A stretch of 64,000 nt of DNA from A37T11 sp964546645 (GCA_964546645.1 CAZJKM010000001.1:40998-104997); one strand, 5' to 3'. Numbered from the stretch's first letter, positions 33,638 through 42,138 are shown. Translations and numbers: made by a program. The notes: a model not told the origin generated them from the sequence alone.

Positions 33638-34144
33638 ATGCATACAGGTATATCCGTAATCATTTTTTTTTCAGTGTTGCTGACGGTTTCCCCATCAGGA
33701 TACGCACAACCGGCAAAACCTCAACCGGCTGCGACCGTCCCCGAATTTACGTTTTATACACTGAACGACAATAAACCCTTTACCCGTAACCATCTGCCGG
33801 TGAATGGCCGGACGGTGTTTGTATTTTTTGATCCTGACTGTGGCCATTGCCAGGATGAGATCAGCGATATCGGTACTTATTTTGCGCAGTTCCGTCAGGC
33901 TTCTTTTTTCCTGGTTGCTATGCAGGATAAACCCATTATTTACAATTTCCTGGGAAAATACGGAACCATGTTACAGGGTAAAAGAAATGTAACGGTATTG
34001 CACGATGCCAACTATGAGTTTATCCGGAAGTTCACTCCTTCGCAGTACCCGTCACTGTTTATATACGGACCCGACCGTCAGCTGATTCGCTATCTGGACG
34101 GCCCGAAAAAAATTAAAACCATCATTGAGGCAGTTAATAATTAG
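33638..34144 (+). CDS. exported thioredoxin-fold redoxin with CGHC active site
   Basis: This 168-residue exported protein has a signal peptide (VIIFFSVLLTVSPSGYA) followed by a redoxin/AhpC-TSA-type thioredoxin fold. The redox motif is CGHC in VFVFFDPDCGHCQDEI, and the cis-proline position is in PSQYPSLFIYGPD. It resembles TlpA/ResA-like periplasmic thiol oxidoreductases, which reduce or oxidise disulfides outside the membrane. The partner is unknown. Its stop codon TAG begins a TTGATTGG-type repeat. Confidence 0.82.
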   Translation: MHTGISVIIFFSVLLTVSPSGYAQPAKPQPAATVPEFTFYTLNDNKPFTRNHLPVNGRTVFVFFDPDCGHCQDEISDIGTYFAQFRQASFFLVAMQDKPIIYNFLGKYGTMLQGKRNVTVLHDANYEFIRKFTPSQYPSLFIYGPDRQLIRYLDGPKKIKTIIEAVNN

Positions 34145-34186
34145 TTGATTGGTGGATTTGTTTATTGGTGGGTTAGTGGATTAGCC
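34142..34186 (+). repeat. TAGTTGATTGG-type repeat at the redoxin stop codon
   Basis: It begins with the redoxin TAG as TAGTTGATTGGTGGATTTG and continues through TTTATTGGTGGGTTAGTGGATTAG. It faces the copy at the LytTR stop codon. Confidence 0.8.
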
Positions 34187-34199
34187 TTAGTCTAAGAGA

Positions 34200-34246
34200 A
34201 CCATTTGTAAGTCAATCAACAAATAAACCAATCACCAGCCACCAAT
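34200..34246 (-). repeat. ATTGGTGGCTGGTGATTGG-type repeat containing the LytTR stop codon
   Basis: On the minus strand the repeat encodes the last LytTR residues (IGGW), supplies the TGA stop and continues as TTGGTTTATTTGTTGATTG. It is the same family as 569-606, read in the sense of its gene. Confidence 0.78.
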
Positions 34247-34978
34247 TACGGTCTTCAGCCTCGTGTATCCGGCTTTGCTGACATTGATTTTATCGCCATT
34301 CCTCAGTATGGCAATGTGGCTTTCCTTTTCATAGGGTTCAAGCCGGACAATTGCATCCAATCGCACGATATAGGAGCGATGGACACGGAGAAATACAGCC
34401 GGGTCCAGTTCCTGCTCAAAAACGGAAAGGGTTTTGTTTTTCAGAAAGGTTCCTTCAGCAGTGTGTATCCGGACATAGTCGTCATCCGCCGACAGGTAGA
34501 TCAGGTCCGTAACAGGAATGATTTTTATTTTCTGGCCGGTTTTGACCACCATACGTTCCATCCGCTGATTGGGGCTGCCCAGTTGCTTCAGTAACTGCCT
34601 CGTGTTTTCCTGTTCCGATTGCAATTGCTGCTGGTCCAGGAACCTGGCCATCGCCTTGTCGAAGCGGGCCTTGCTGATTGGCTTCAGCAGGTAGTCGACA
34701 GCATGCTGTTCAAAGGCGCGGATGGCATATTCGTCAAAAGCAGTGGTAAAGATTACTCCCGGCCGCTTATCCAGCAGTTCCAGCATCTCAAAGCCATTGA
34801 TCTTTGGCATCTGCACATCCAGAAAGATCACGTCGGGGTTATGACTGACAATCGCTTTGGCACCTTCGAACCCGTCATTGCATTCCTGGACAACGGTCAT
34901 CTGCGGATAACTGTCGAGGTATTCGCAAATGATACTGCGGGCGAGGGGTTCATCATCTATAATGACGGCTTTTATCAT
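34232..34978 (-). CDS. LytTR-family response regulator
   Basis: This 248-residue response regulator has an N-terminal receiver domain (acid pair IIDDEP, phospho-acceptor in VIFLDVQMPKINGFEML, lysine in YLLKPI). The C-terminal LytTR DNA-binding domain has IKIIPVTDLIYLSADDDYV and FLRVHRSYIV. It is phosphorylated by the kinase encoded just upstream, whose stop overlaps its start (ATGA at 34975-34978). The last four residues are encoded by an intergenic repeat. Likely target is its own operon or envelope genes; not shown by sequence. Confidence 0.92.
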   Translation of the reverse strand: MIKAVIIDDEPLARSIICEYLDSYPQMTVVQECNDGFEGAKAIVSHNPDVIFLDVQMPKINGFEMLELLDKRPGVIFTTAFDEYAIRAFEQHAVDYLLKPISKARFDKAMARFLDQQQLQSEQENTRQLLKQLGSPNQRMERMVVKTGQKIKIIPVTDLIYLSADDDYVRIHTAEGTFLKNKTLSVFEQELDPAVFLRVHRSYIVRLDAIVRLEPYEKESHIAILRNGDKINVSKAGYTRLKTVIGGW

Positions 34979-36018
34979 GGTTGCGGAATGTTGATGGTAC
35001 TGGTGAACAGGTTGGCGGATGTATGGGTATGTAACAAGTCGGTACGGCCAAACAGCAGATACAGCCTGCGTTGTACACCACGCAGACCAAAGCCTGTACC
35101 GGTACGCGGTGTATTATTTTCTGCGTCAAACGGATTCTGTACAGCTATTTCCAGCAGGTGATGGGTACACGCGGCATGGATGCTGATACGGACACTTCCC
35201 GTGGTGTCGTACAAACCAAATTTAATGGCATTTTCCACCAATGGCTGTAAGATCATGGCCGGCAGCAGCATGTCTTTACAGGCGTCGTCACAGGTGACGC
35301 TGGTTTCAAGCCGGTGCCCGAAACGTACTTTTTCAATCTGCAGGTATAACTGCAGGTGTTCCAGTTCATCGTTCAGCGGTATCAGTTGCTGATCGTCCTT
35401 ACGTAATGTTCCCCGGAGAAAATCAGATAACTGGAACGTCATATTGCGCGCTTCTTCCGGTTTGCGGCCGATGAGCGCGATGATTGAATTGAGACTGTTA
35501 AACAGAAAGTGCGGTTGCAATTGCTGTCGCAGGTTATAGAGTTCCGCCTCCCGCGCCAACCGTTCCGCATCCGTCTTACGTTGCTCATTTTCCTTGTGGT
35601 TCTGCTGAAGGCTCCACAGGATGGTCATCGTAGCCATCCACGCGATTATCAGGGCCGATAAACAGAAACGCAGCGGAATAGTATAATCATACAGCTTCAT
35701 ATATTCCTTGTCATCGACAAGGTACTGAAGCAAATAGCGGGTGATCGTCAGTGAAATAACCGTAAGGCAAAGGCCCCACATAGTGATATAGAGATAACGG
35801 GCTTTTTGCGGCAGGTAATACTGGAGCCCGTTCGCCATGATATAACAAGACAGCGTTACACAGCAGGCGGATATGACGCTGTCGTTCAGTGCATAGCTGA
35901 TATCGGCATCGAACCACCAAAGCAGGATGGTATGCAGAATGATCCAGCTGCACAGAATAACCAGGCAGCTGATGTTGATCAGGCGCAGCCGGGAACTGGT
36001 ATATAATGAAACGGACAC
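34975..36018 (-). CDS. LytS-type sensor histidine kinase
   Basis: This 347-residue membrane histidine kinase has four hydrophobic segments in the first ~135 residues, then a short coiled coil and the His_kinase domain with the phospho-acceptor histidine in LQPHFLFNSLNSI. The ATPase part has MILQPLVENAIKFGLYD and GTGFGLRGVQRRL. No extracellular sensor domain is visible, so sensing is within the membrane or through the LiaF-like neighbour. The gene is 23 bp downstream of the LiaF-like gene and overlaps the regulator gene by 4 bp. Confidence 0.92.
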   Translation of the reverse strand: MSVSLYTSSRLRLINISCLVILCSWIILHTILLWWFDADISYALNDSVISACCVTLSCYIMANGLQYYLPQKARYLYITMWGLCLTVISLTITRYLLQYLVDDKEYMKLYDYTIPLRFCLSALIIAWMATMTILWSLQQNHKENEQRKTDAERLAREAELYNLRQQLQPHFLFNSLNSIIALIGRKPEEARNMTFQLSDFLRGTLRKDDQQLIPLNDELEHLQLYLQIEKVRFGHRLETSVTCDDACKDMLLPAMILQPLVENAIKFGLYDTTGSVRISIHAACTHHLLEIAVQNPFDAENNTPRTGTGFGLRGVQRRLYLLFGRTDLLHTHTSANLFTSTINIPQP

Positions 36019-36041
36019 GTGCTTTTGGGGAAAGAGTAGGG

Positions 36042-36866
36042 TTACATGCTTTTTATGGTAATACCGCCAAATATGGAAGTTCCTTTGATATACAGTACCC
36101 GTGTGTCATCCGGGACTGCGGTGTAGGTGAAGCGCTGGTCTTCGACCCCGCCGAATATGGCGGCCATCTCAGGGTGGACCTTCCAGTGTGCCGGAACGAT
36201 GATCTTTGTGCCACCGAATATCTGGACAACTTCCAATACGACAGGGCCCTGTATATCCGCCTGCATCAGGTTAATATCCGCTCCGCCCATGATATTGACA
36301 ATTTCACCACCACGGAAATTTTTGGAGATAATGTGTTTTTTAATGCCACCGAACACCGATACAGCGTCAATGTAATCCGTTGCATTGTAATAAGTGTTTT
36401 CAGCCCGGTTAGTTACCGGGTCGCTGTCGCTATCAGAAGGTAATGGATCTTCGTTGATCCGTTTGTCCCAGTCGTAGGGTTGCCTTCGGTATTTCTTCTG
36501 TCCGTCCGGTCCATGGGGTGGATAGCATGGTGGATTTTTACGGCCCAATAAAAGCCACGCCCCAACCACGATAATCAACAGTGGCCAGAAGAGGCGGGCA
36601 ACCCCGAAATCGGTATAGTTATTGAGCAGGAAAAAAGCCCCGATTCCGATCAGGATAAATGCTGCAGGGCTCCTGAATCCGGAATTACCTCCAGTTACCA
36701 GTCCGATAACAACCAGGATCATGGGCCAGCTGAAGAGCCAGCCGGGTACCCCGGAAAAGATGTTCAGTCTGTCCAGCAATAATAGTGTGCCTATCAGAAT
36801 GATGACGATCCCGGCCCACACCCGGCCTGAATGGGTTCTGTATTTTGGTGAATTACCAGTATCCAT
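36042..36866 (-). CDS. LiaF-like membrane protein
   Basis: This 274-residue protein (ATG 36866) has an N-terminal block of four hydrophobic segments of the LiaF/DUF5668 type, separated by a charged linker from a C-terminal beta-rich domain. That domain repeats an FGG/MGG motif (ISVFGGIKKHI, VNIMGGADINL, VQIFGGTKIIV, AIFGGVEDQRF), as in cell-wall-active-antibiotics-response (LiaF C-terminal) proteins. LiaF restrains a sensor kinase in Firmicutes; here the partner would be the LytS-type kinase encoded next. An upstream ATG (36887) lies inside the -7 box region and is rejected. Confidence 0.85.
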   Translation of the reverse strand: MDTGNSPKYRTHSGRVWAGIVIILIGTLLLLDRLNIFSGVPGWLFSWPMILVVIGLVTGGNSGFRSPAAFILIGIGAFFLLNNYTDFGVARLFWPLLIIVVGAWLLLGRKNPPCYPPHGPDGQKKYRRQPYDWDKRINEDPLPSDSDSDPVTNRAENTYYNATDYIDAVSVFGGIKKHIISKNFRGGEIVNIMGGADINLMQADIQGPVVLEVVQIFGGTKIIVPAHWKVHPEMAAIFGGVEDQRFTYTAVPDDTRVLYIKGTSIFGGITIKSM

Positions 36867-36884
36867 ATATGCGATTCTATACAT

Positions 36885-36892
36885 CAAAGATA
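36885..36892 (-). promoter_or_regulatory. -7 box TATCTTTG, LiaF-like operon
   Basis: TATCTTTG fits TAnnTTTG; predicted initiation near 36878 is 12 nt before the ATG at 36866 and downstream of the alternative ATG at 36887. Confidence 0.55.
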
Positions 36893-37033
36893 CGGCTGAT
36901 TCTGACAGGATACAACCTTTGCAGGACGATGCTGCCGATTATTCCGGTAAACACCGGGTTTTCGCCGGTGAAAAGCTGAATGGCTTGATTTTTGTTTGCC
37001 CAGAAGCAGCTTGCAAAGCATTTGAAAGAATTT

Positions 37034-39271
37034 ATGAAACAAACGGCTACTGTACTGTTTTTCTTTTTTTTGATTTTTCTCGGTACCCGTCTGCAGGCGG
37101 CTACTTATCCGGGTGTGCTTTTTGAGAATAGTACGCTTTCAGGATATTATACAAGTAGTAAGGCCAGCTCTCATGGCGAGAGCTGGATTTACCACATTAA
37201 CGGGCACCTTCCTGTTTCTGACTCTGTGTATTTTACACCGGTCAATGCATTGCTGCTGCGCTATCGCTCCGCCGCAGTGGGGGCATGGCAGTCCGAAATC
37301 CGGTTTGTGAAGGGGCGCAGCTATGTTGCGCAGCAGGATGAAGTACTTTCGTTTAAATTATTTGTGCAGAGTAAGACGTTGCCGTCTGAGCTGCCCGTGA
37401 TCCGGCTAAGACAGGATAGCCTGTTGTCAGAGCCTGTCTTGTTATCAAAATATGCAGATAGCTATCAGGAGAACATGTGGTTCTCTGTTGATATTCCGTT
37501 GAAAGTGATCGCCGGGTGGCGCCCCGGAGTGCCGGTAAACGCAGTTGTATTCTCGCAACATGCGCGGGACGGGAAGCAACATGATCTTTTTGTAGACCAG
37601 ATAGAGTTTTTACCGGGGTCTCCCCCGAAAGCAAAGCTTACCGGACAAGCTGTCCTTTCATCGGCGGTTGCTTACGAAAAACATGTCGACTTGACGTGGC
37701 AACTGCCGCTGACCCCCAGTATCCGCTATATTAAGATATACCGGTCGACCGATAAAAAATCTTTCCAGCCGGTTGCCTTGCGGCCGGTGTACTATCAAAA
37801 GTATACAGACGTTATTCCGGAAGCGGGCGGAGTATACTATTATAAGATTGCCTGGGTGGATTATGAGTACCGTGAGTCTCCCTTTTCGGAGATACTGGAA
37901 GCAAAAACGCGGATATTGAGTGACGATGAACTTCTGCAGGTCATTCAGCTCTCACATATTAATTATTTTGTGGAGGGACTGGAGATTAACAGCGGAATGC
38001 ACCGGTTAAGCAATGCGCCGCAGAATGCCGGCGTATCGGTAAAACACACCGGCGCGGGGATATTGGCATTGATTGTCGGTGCAGAACGCAAAGCACTGGC
38101 TCGGGAGACCTTGTTACAACGGATCAATAAAATTGTTGAGTTTCTTTCCGGAGCAGAACGATTCTATGGGGCCTGGCCGGCATTCCTGAACGGGCGTACC
38201 GGGAAGGCGATCGTTGCCGATCCCGGCCATTTGGCGGTCGACCTGGAAGCGACCGCTTTCCTGATGCAGGGGCTTTTATGTGCGCGGCAGTACTTTGATG
38301 GGGATAATGCGGCAGAAAAGGCGTTGCGGGAAAAGATTACGGCGCTGTGGCATGAAGTGAACTGGAATGGCTTTACAATGACCGCCGGCGGAACATACCT
38401 GTTTGATTCATGGTCGCCCATAACAGAGTGGGAGCACAGTGCCCGGTTAAGCGGATATAATACCGGTTTTGTCGCCTATTTATTGTCGATGGCTTCTCCA
38501 ACCCATGCCGTCCCTGCCGATGCATATTACCAGGGGTATGCCCGGCCGCTGTCTCCCGTGTCTCCGGATACAACAGCCCAGCCGGATGACTTGATATACC
38601 CTGAAGAGCAACGGAAAATTCCGCCTGTCGCAACAGGCGGAGAACATCCGGCCCCTGCTGGTTTTCCGGTAGAAACAGCCGATACTGTTTTTATCGATTC
38701 GCTGAATGGGAGGAAGGACCATTACCGGTTTGCGTCATTTACCAACGATACGGTGTATTATGGTGTCCGGCTTGCCGTTGGTTCGGTCCGGTCCCCGGTG
38801 CAGGAGACGATGAGCCTTTACCTTGCATTTGATCCCCGGAACCGGGATCGGTTTTGTGACTATTATCAGAATACGACAGATTTGATAGACATCCACTATC
38901 GAAAAAGTGCGGATAAGGGGATGGTGCCGGTCCAACTGTTACAGGATGCATGGGGGAGTGACTGGCGGGACAGTACGCATGCCGGGCGTATCTATCCGTC
39001 AGCGGCCGTAGCTGCTTATGTATATACCCCGCTGATCTCTATGCGTGCAATCAGTAAGTACTATCGTCAGTTCGGAGATTTCTTGTTTTCAGAGTACGGT
39101 TTTCGCAACGCATTCAATCTGAATGAAAACTGGGTGGAAGATGATTATGACGCGATGAACCAGGCATTGATTGCCGTAAACATAGAAAATGCCCGCAGCG
39201 GACTGATCTGGAAACTGTTTATGCAGGACCCCGATATCCAGAAAGCTGCCTCCATGGTGTTTGATAAATAA
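37034..39271 (+). CDS. exported glucoamylase/GH144-like protein with altered active-site motifs
   Basis: This 745-residue protein starts at ATG 37034 with a signal peptide (VLFFFFLIFLGTRLQA). Residues ~20-200 form a beta-rich N-terminal domain, ~210-300 a fibronectin-III-like domain (VDLTWQLPLTPSIRYIKIYR), and ~310-745 a helical (alpha/alpha) domain matching glucoamylase/GH144 beta-1,2-glucanases (HTGAGILALIVGAER, GAWPAFLNGRTGK, ATAFLMQGLLCARQYFDGD, a final YGFRNAFNLNENWV). From memory, active relatives read DLVET and GYNE where this one has DLEAT (from Asp403) and GYNT (Thr477). An extra ~75-residue segment, Pro/Asp-rich at first, follows YYQGYARP. It may therefore bind rather than cleave glucan. 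Confidence 0.75.
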   Translation: MKQTATVLFFFFLIFLGTRLQAATYPGVLFENSTLSGYYTSSKASSHGESWIYHINGHLPVSDSVYFTPVNALLLRYRSAAVGAWQSEIRFVKGRSYVAQQDEVLSFKLFVQSKTLPSELPVIRLRQDSLLSEPVLLSKYADSYQENMWFSVDIPLKVIAGWRPGVPVNAVVFSQHARDGKQHDLFVDQIEFLPGSPPKAKLTGQAVLSSAVAYEKHVDLTWQLPLTPSIRYIKIYRSTDKKSFQPVALRPVYYQKYTDVIPEAGGVYYYKIAWVDYEYRESPFSEILEAKTRILSDDELLQVIQLSHINYFVEGLEINSGMHRLSNAPQNAGVSVKHTGAGILALIVGAERKALARETLLQRINKIVEFLSGAERFYGAWPAFLNGRTGKAIVADPGHLAVDLEATAFLMQGLLCARQYFDGDNAAEKALREKITALWHEVNWNGFTMTAGGTYLFDSWSPITEWEHSARLSGYNTGFVAYLLSMASPTHAVPADAYYQGYARPLSPVSPDTTAQPDDLIYPEEQRKIPPVATGGEHPAPAGFPVETADTVFIDSLNGRKDHYRFASFTNDTVYYGVRLAVGSVRSPVQETMSLYLAFDPRNRDRFCDYYQNTTDLIDIHYRKSADKGMVPVQLLQDAWGSDWRDSTHAGRIYPSAAVAAYVYTPLISMRAISKYYRQFGDFLFSEYGFRNAFNLNENWVEDDYDAMNQALIAVNIENARSGLIWKLFMQDPDIQKAASMVFDK

Positions 39272-39591
39272 TCTGTATACGTTGTCGGAGAGATCATTAA
39301 TTTGCCGGGATACGTTTGTGATTTGAAATGTGTCATAATACCTTTTGTTCCAACTTTCTAAATTTGCCCGGATTAAATCGATGAAAAAGGAACCTCTATT
39401 TTAATCAACTAAGGGTTTGGTTTATTCAGTTTTCGTTACTACTATTGTAAATTATTAATGACAGACATTAATGACAGACATTGTAAATCATTCACGATAG
39501 ACCTTGTGTTTTATTCTGGGTTAAGGTAGTAATCGATATAGGTGGGTTTGTTTAATGGCAGATACACGGAGTTAATATTAAGTACAACGTT
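39272..39591. other. 320-bp intergenic region with tandem 13-mers and TTAATATTAA palindrome
   Basis: No gene is seen. A perfect tandem duplication of AATGACAGACATT occupies 39457-39482, flanked by TTGTAAAT on both sides. The palindrome TTAATATTAA with trailing GT lies at 39572-39583 and is repeated 38 bp downstream inside the start of the next gene (39610-39621). These may be binding sites; no clear -7 box was found. Confidence 0.55.
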
Positions 39592-40458
39592 ATGAACGGG
39601 CTTAAGCTATTAATATTAAGTGACAACCCCGGCAATATTGTTAGTATGGAAGCTCTTTTGTGCGATATTCAGGATCTTACGATTCTGACTGCTGCAACAG
39701 AAGAGGAGGCCGTACAGCTCTATGCAGAACACGCCATTTCTATTGTACTGTTAGACCGACAATCACCCCAGGAGGAGATCGCAACCTTTGCTGAAAGATT
39801 ACGGAGGAAAGCTGTACCGGACGATGAGCCGGTATTGTTGGCTATCATGAACCACGGTCTGCAGGAACATGCGAAACGTCTGGATACGAATATTGTAGAA
39901 TACCTTTACCGGCCGGTTGACGATGCCCGTATCAAAACGAAAGTGACGCTGCTGGTGCAGATGCTGGCAGCCCGCAGGCTGCTGAAGACGAGTGATGAAG
40001 AGGATGCAGGACGGGTGGAAGCTGTTGACGAGACGGCATACAACCCTGCGGCTGATGGCGGCATGCTTACCGGGAAAAAAGTGTTGTTGGCTGAAGATAA
40101 TGAGTTGAACAGCTTTATGGTTACCCACATGCTGAACAGCTGGGGGCTGGAGACGGATGTTGTGCCAAATGGACAGGAGGCGTTGGACCAGCTCCATAGT
40201 GCAAGCTATGACCTGGTGCTGATGGATACGCACATGCCCATTATGGGAGGATATGATGCCATGCGCCTGATCCGTACTTCGTTGCCTAATCCGTTGAATA
40301 CAATACCCATTATCTCTCTCTCTGCTTCTGTGATGCAGGAAGAACAGGATGCTGCACGCCGGGCCGGTGCCGATGAAGTGGTCGGGAAGCCTTTCCAGCC
40401 GGATATGCTGCACGATAAGATCATTCTCCTGCTCCGTAAGAACCGGAAACAGGCCTGA
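39592..40458 (+). CDS. tandem receiver-domain response regulator without output domain
   Basis: This 288-residue protein has two receiver-like domains. The first (1-130) keeps Asp55 in IVLLDRQSP but has only one acid at the start of the fold and Arg for the conserved lysine (LYRP). The second (158-285) is complete: AEDNELN, LVLMDTHMPIMGG, SLSAS and VGKPF. No DNA-binding or enzymatic domain follows. Such proteins can act as phosphate sinks or relays for hybrid kinases. No kinase is adjacent, so it is an orphan. Confidence 0.85.
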   Translation: MNGLKLLILSDNPGNIVSMEALLCDIQDLTILTAATEEEAVQLYAEHAISIVLLDRQSPQEEIATFAERLRRKAVPDDEPVLLAIMNHGLQEHAKRLDTNIVEYLYRPVDDARIKTKVTLLVQMLAARRLLKTSDEEDAGRVEAVDETAYNPAADGGMLTGKKVLLAEDNELNSFMVTHMLNSWGLETDVVPNGQEALDQLHSASYDLVLMDTHMPIMGGYDAMRLIRTSLPNPLNTIPIISLSASVMQEEQDAARRAGADEVVGKPFQPDMLHDKIILLLRKNRKQA

Positions 40459-40510
40459 AGTAACTAAGAAAAGCAAACTTTTTTAATTTCCGGAATCGAA
40501 CAAAATAATT

Positions 40511-40541
40511 TTTGATTTGTTATGCATAACGCTTACCTTTG
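40511..40541 (+). promoter_or_regulatory. tRNA-Leu promoter
   Basis: The -33 TTTG (40511-40514) and -7 TACCTTTG (40534-40541) are spaced by 19 bp, a full consensus match. The predicted start point near 40548 is 15 nt before the tRNA. Confidence 0.7.
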
Positions 40542-40562
40542 CAGTCCTTAAAAAGTCCTAAT

Positions 40563-40644
40563 GCGGAAGTGGCGTAATTGGTAGCCGCACCAGACTTAGG
40601 ATCTGGCGCCGAGAGGCGTGGGGGTTCGAGTCCCTTCTTCCGCA
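40563..40644 (+). tRNA. tRNA-Leu (anticodon UAG)
   Basis: This 82-nt type II tRNA has the acceptor stem GCGGAAG/CTTCCGC with discriminator A. The anticodon loop CTTAGGA sits on stem CAGA/TCTG and gives anticodon TAG. There is a long variable arm (GCGCCGAGAGGCGT) and a T arm GGGTTCGAGTCCC. CCA is not encoded. It reads CUA and, by wobble, other CUN leucine codons. A terminator follows directly. Confidence 0.95.
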
Positions 40645-40651
40645 CTTGGTA

Positions 40652-40682
40652 CCTCCCGACGGTTATCGGGAGGTTTTTTTTT
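40652..40682 (+). terminator. rho-independent terminator after tRNA-Leu
   Basis: A perfect 8-bp stem CCTCCCGA/TCGGGAGG (40652-40659, 40666-40673) with a 6-base loop is followed by nine T. Confidence 0.9.
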
Positions 40683-40710
40683 AGAATTGCGATTAAACGC
40701 TGATACAAAT

Positions 40711-42051
40711 ATGAACATTACACAGGAGAACGTTAACGACCTGAACGCAGTAATTAACATTGATATTTCACCGGCTGACTACTCCGGGCAAGTAGAGAAG
40801 GCCATCAAAGAGCAGGCAAAAAAGGCGAAGCTGCCCGGTTTCCGGCCCGGGATGGTTTCCGTTTCGCATATCAGGCGTATGCATGGTAAAGCTATTCTGT
40901 TCGATGAGATCAACAAACTGGTGAACGACAGCATATCTGCTTATATCAAGGAAAATGACCTGGATATCATCGGGCAGCCGATCCCGAAAGAAGATGCGGA
41001 TATTGATTATAAATGGGACTTTGATGAAGAGTTCCGGTTTCAGTTTGAGATCGGTCTCGCACCACAGTTTGAGGTGCCCTATTCAGGTAAAACGAAGTTT
41101 ACGGAGTACGATATCAAAGCAGACGAAGATACGCTTCAATCCCGTATCAAAAACCTGCGCCGCAGTTATGGAAAAATGACCAATCCCGAGGTTTCGGAAG
41201 ATGGCGATGTGTTGTACGGCGAATTGAAGCAGCTGGCGGCTGATGGCAGTGATTTTGAAGAAGGTATTGTAAATACGGCGTCTGTGCGTACAGATTTGGT
41301 GGAGGATAAGGCCATCCGGAAGAGCCTGGTCGGTCTGAAGAAGGATGATACGGTGACAATCAACCTGAAAAAAGCATTTAATGATGACGTGATCGCCCGC
41401 TTGTTGAACATCAGTGCGGAAGATGCTGCCCAACTGACATCACCTTTCAGATTGACGATAAAGAATGTGAACCGGTTGGAGGAAGCCGAGCTGAATCAGG
41501 AGTTTTTTGATAAGGTCTATGCCAATGGGGAAGTAACGACTGAAGAAATCTTCCGGGAAAAAGTAAAAGAGGAAGTAGAAGATATGCTGAAGCAGAACGC
41601 CCGGCAGCGTCTGCAGAACGATCTGTACCTGTATGGTATGGAAAGCGTGCAGGCTGATTTTCCGGATGAGTTTCTGAAGCGATGGCTCAAAGTTACCAAC
41701 GAGAACCTGACCAATGAAGAACTGGAGCAGGGCTATGATGATTTCAGAAAGCAGCTCAAGTGGACACTGCTGGAAAATAAGATCATTGAACAGAATAAGC
41801 TGGAAGTAACGTACGAGGATGTGTTTCATCTGGCAAAAGACCGGCTGGCCGCTCAGTTCCGGATGTACAGTCCGCAGCCTCTTGAGGAGGAAGAGCTATC
41901 CCGTTATACGGTGCAGTTTCTTCAGGATAAAGAGCAGGCAAACCGGATTTTCGAAGAGGTAAAAGCACTGAAGGTATTCGACTTCCTGAGAAGCCTTGTC
42001 AAGCTGGAAAAGAAGGAAATAGCCTATGACCAGTTTCTGAAATTAAATTAA
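40711..42051 (+). CDS. tig: trigger factor
   Basis: This ribosome-associated chaperone binds nascent chains at the exit tunnel. It has 446 residues from ATG 40711 (MNITQENVNDLNA). Longer in-frame readings would run through the tRNA and its terminator and are rejected. The N-terminal ribosome-binding domain contains AKLPGFRPGMVS (GFRxGxxP-like loop, here with MVS after the G). A PPIase-like middle and a long helical C-terminal part follow. It is followed by its own terminator and then clpP-clpX, the usual tig-clpP-clpX order. Confidence 0.93.
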   Translation: MNITQENVNDLNAVINIDISPADYSGQVEKAIKEQAKKAKLPGFRPGMVSVSHIRRMHGKAILFDEINKLVNDSISAYIKENDLDIIGQPIPKEDADIDYKWDFDEEFRFQFEIGLAPQFEVPYSGKTKFTEYDIKADEDTLQSRIKNLRRSYGKMTNPEVSEDGDVLYGELKQLAADGSDFEEGIVNTASVRTDLVEDKAIRKSLVGLKKDDTVTINLKKAFNDDVIARLLNISAEDAAQLTSPFRLTIKNVNRLEEAELNQEFFDKVYANGEVTTEEIFREKVKEEVEDMLKQNARQRLQNDLYLYGMESVQADFPDEFLKRWLKVTNENLTNEELEQGYDDFRKQLKWTLLENKIIEQNKLEVTYEDVFHLAKDRLAAQFRMYSPQPLEEEELSRYTVQFLQDKEQANRIFEEVKALKVFDFLRSLVKLEKKEIAYDQFLKLN

Positions 42052-42060
42052 AAGACAGAG

Positions 42061-42090
42061 AACAGGCCGGAAAGGCCTGTTTTTATTTTA
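42061..42090 (+). terminator. rho-independent terminator after tig
   Basis: The 8-bp stem AACAGGCC/GGCCTGTT (42061-42068, 42074-42081) with loop GGAAA is followed by a T-rich tract. Confidence 0.88.
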
Positions 42091-42138
42091 CGATTTATTT
42101 TCATTATTTTAGCAAAAAAGTACAGAACCCAAACTGAG

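Noticed and set aside
40618..40710. Upstream extension of trigger factor
   Set aside because: The longer frame starts inside tRNA-Leu and crosses its terminator; ATG 40711 gives the normal trigger factor N-terminus.
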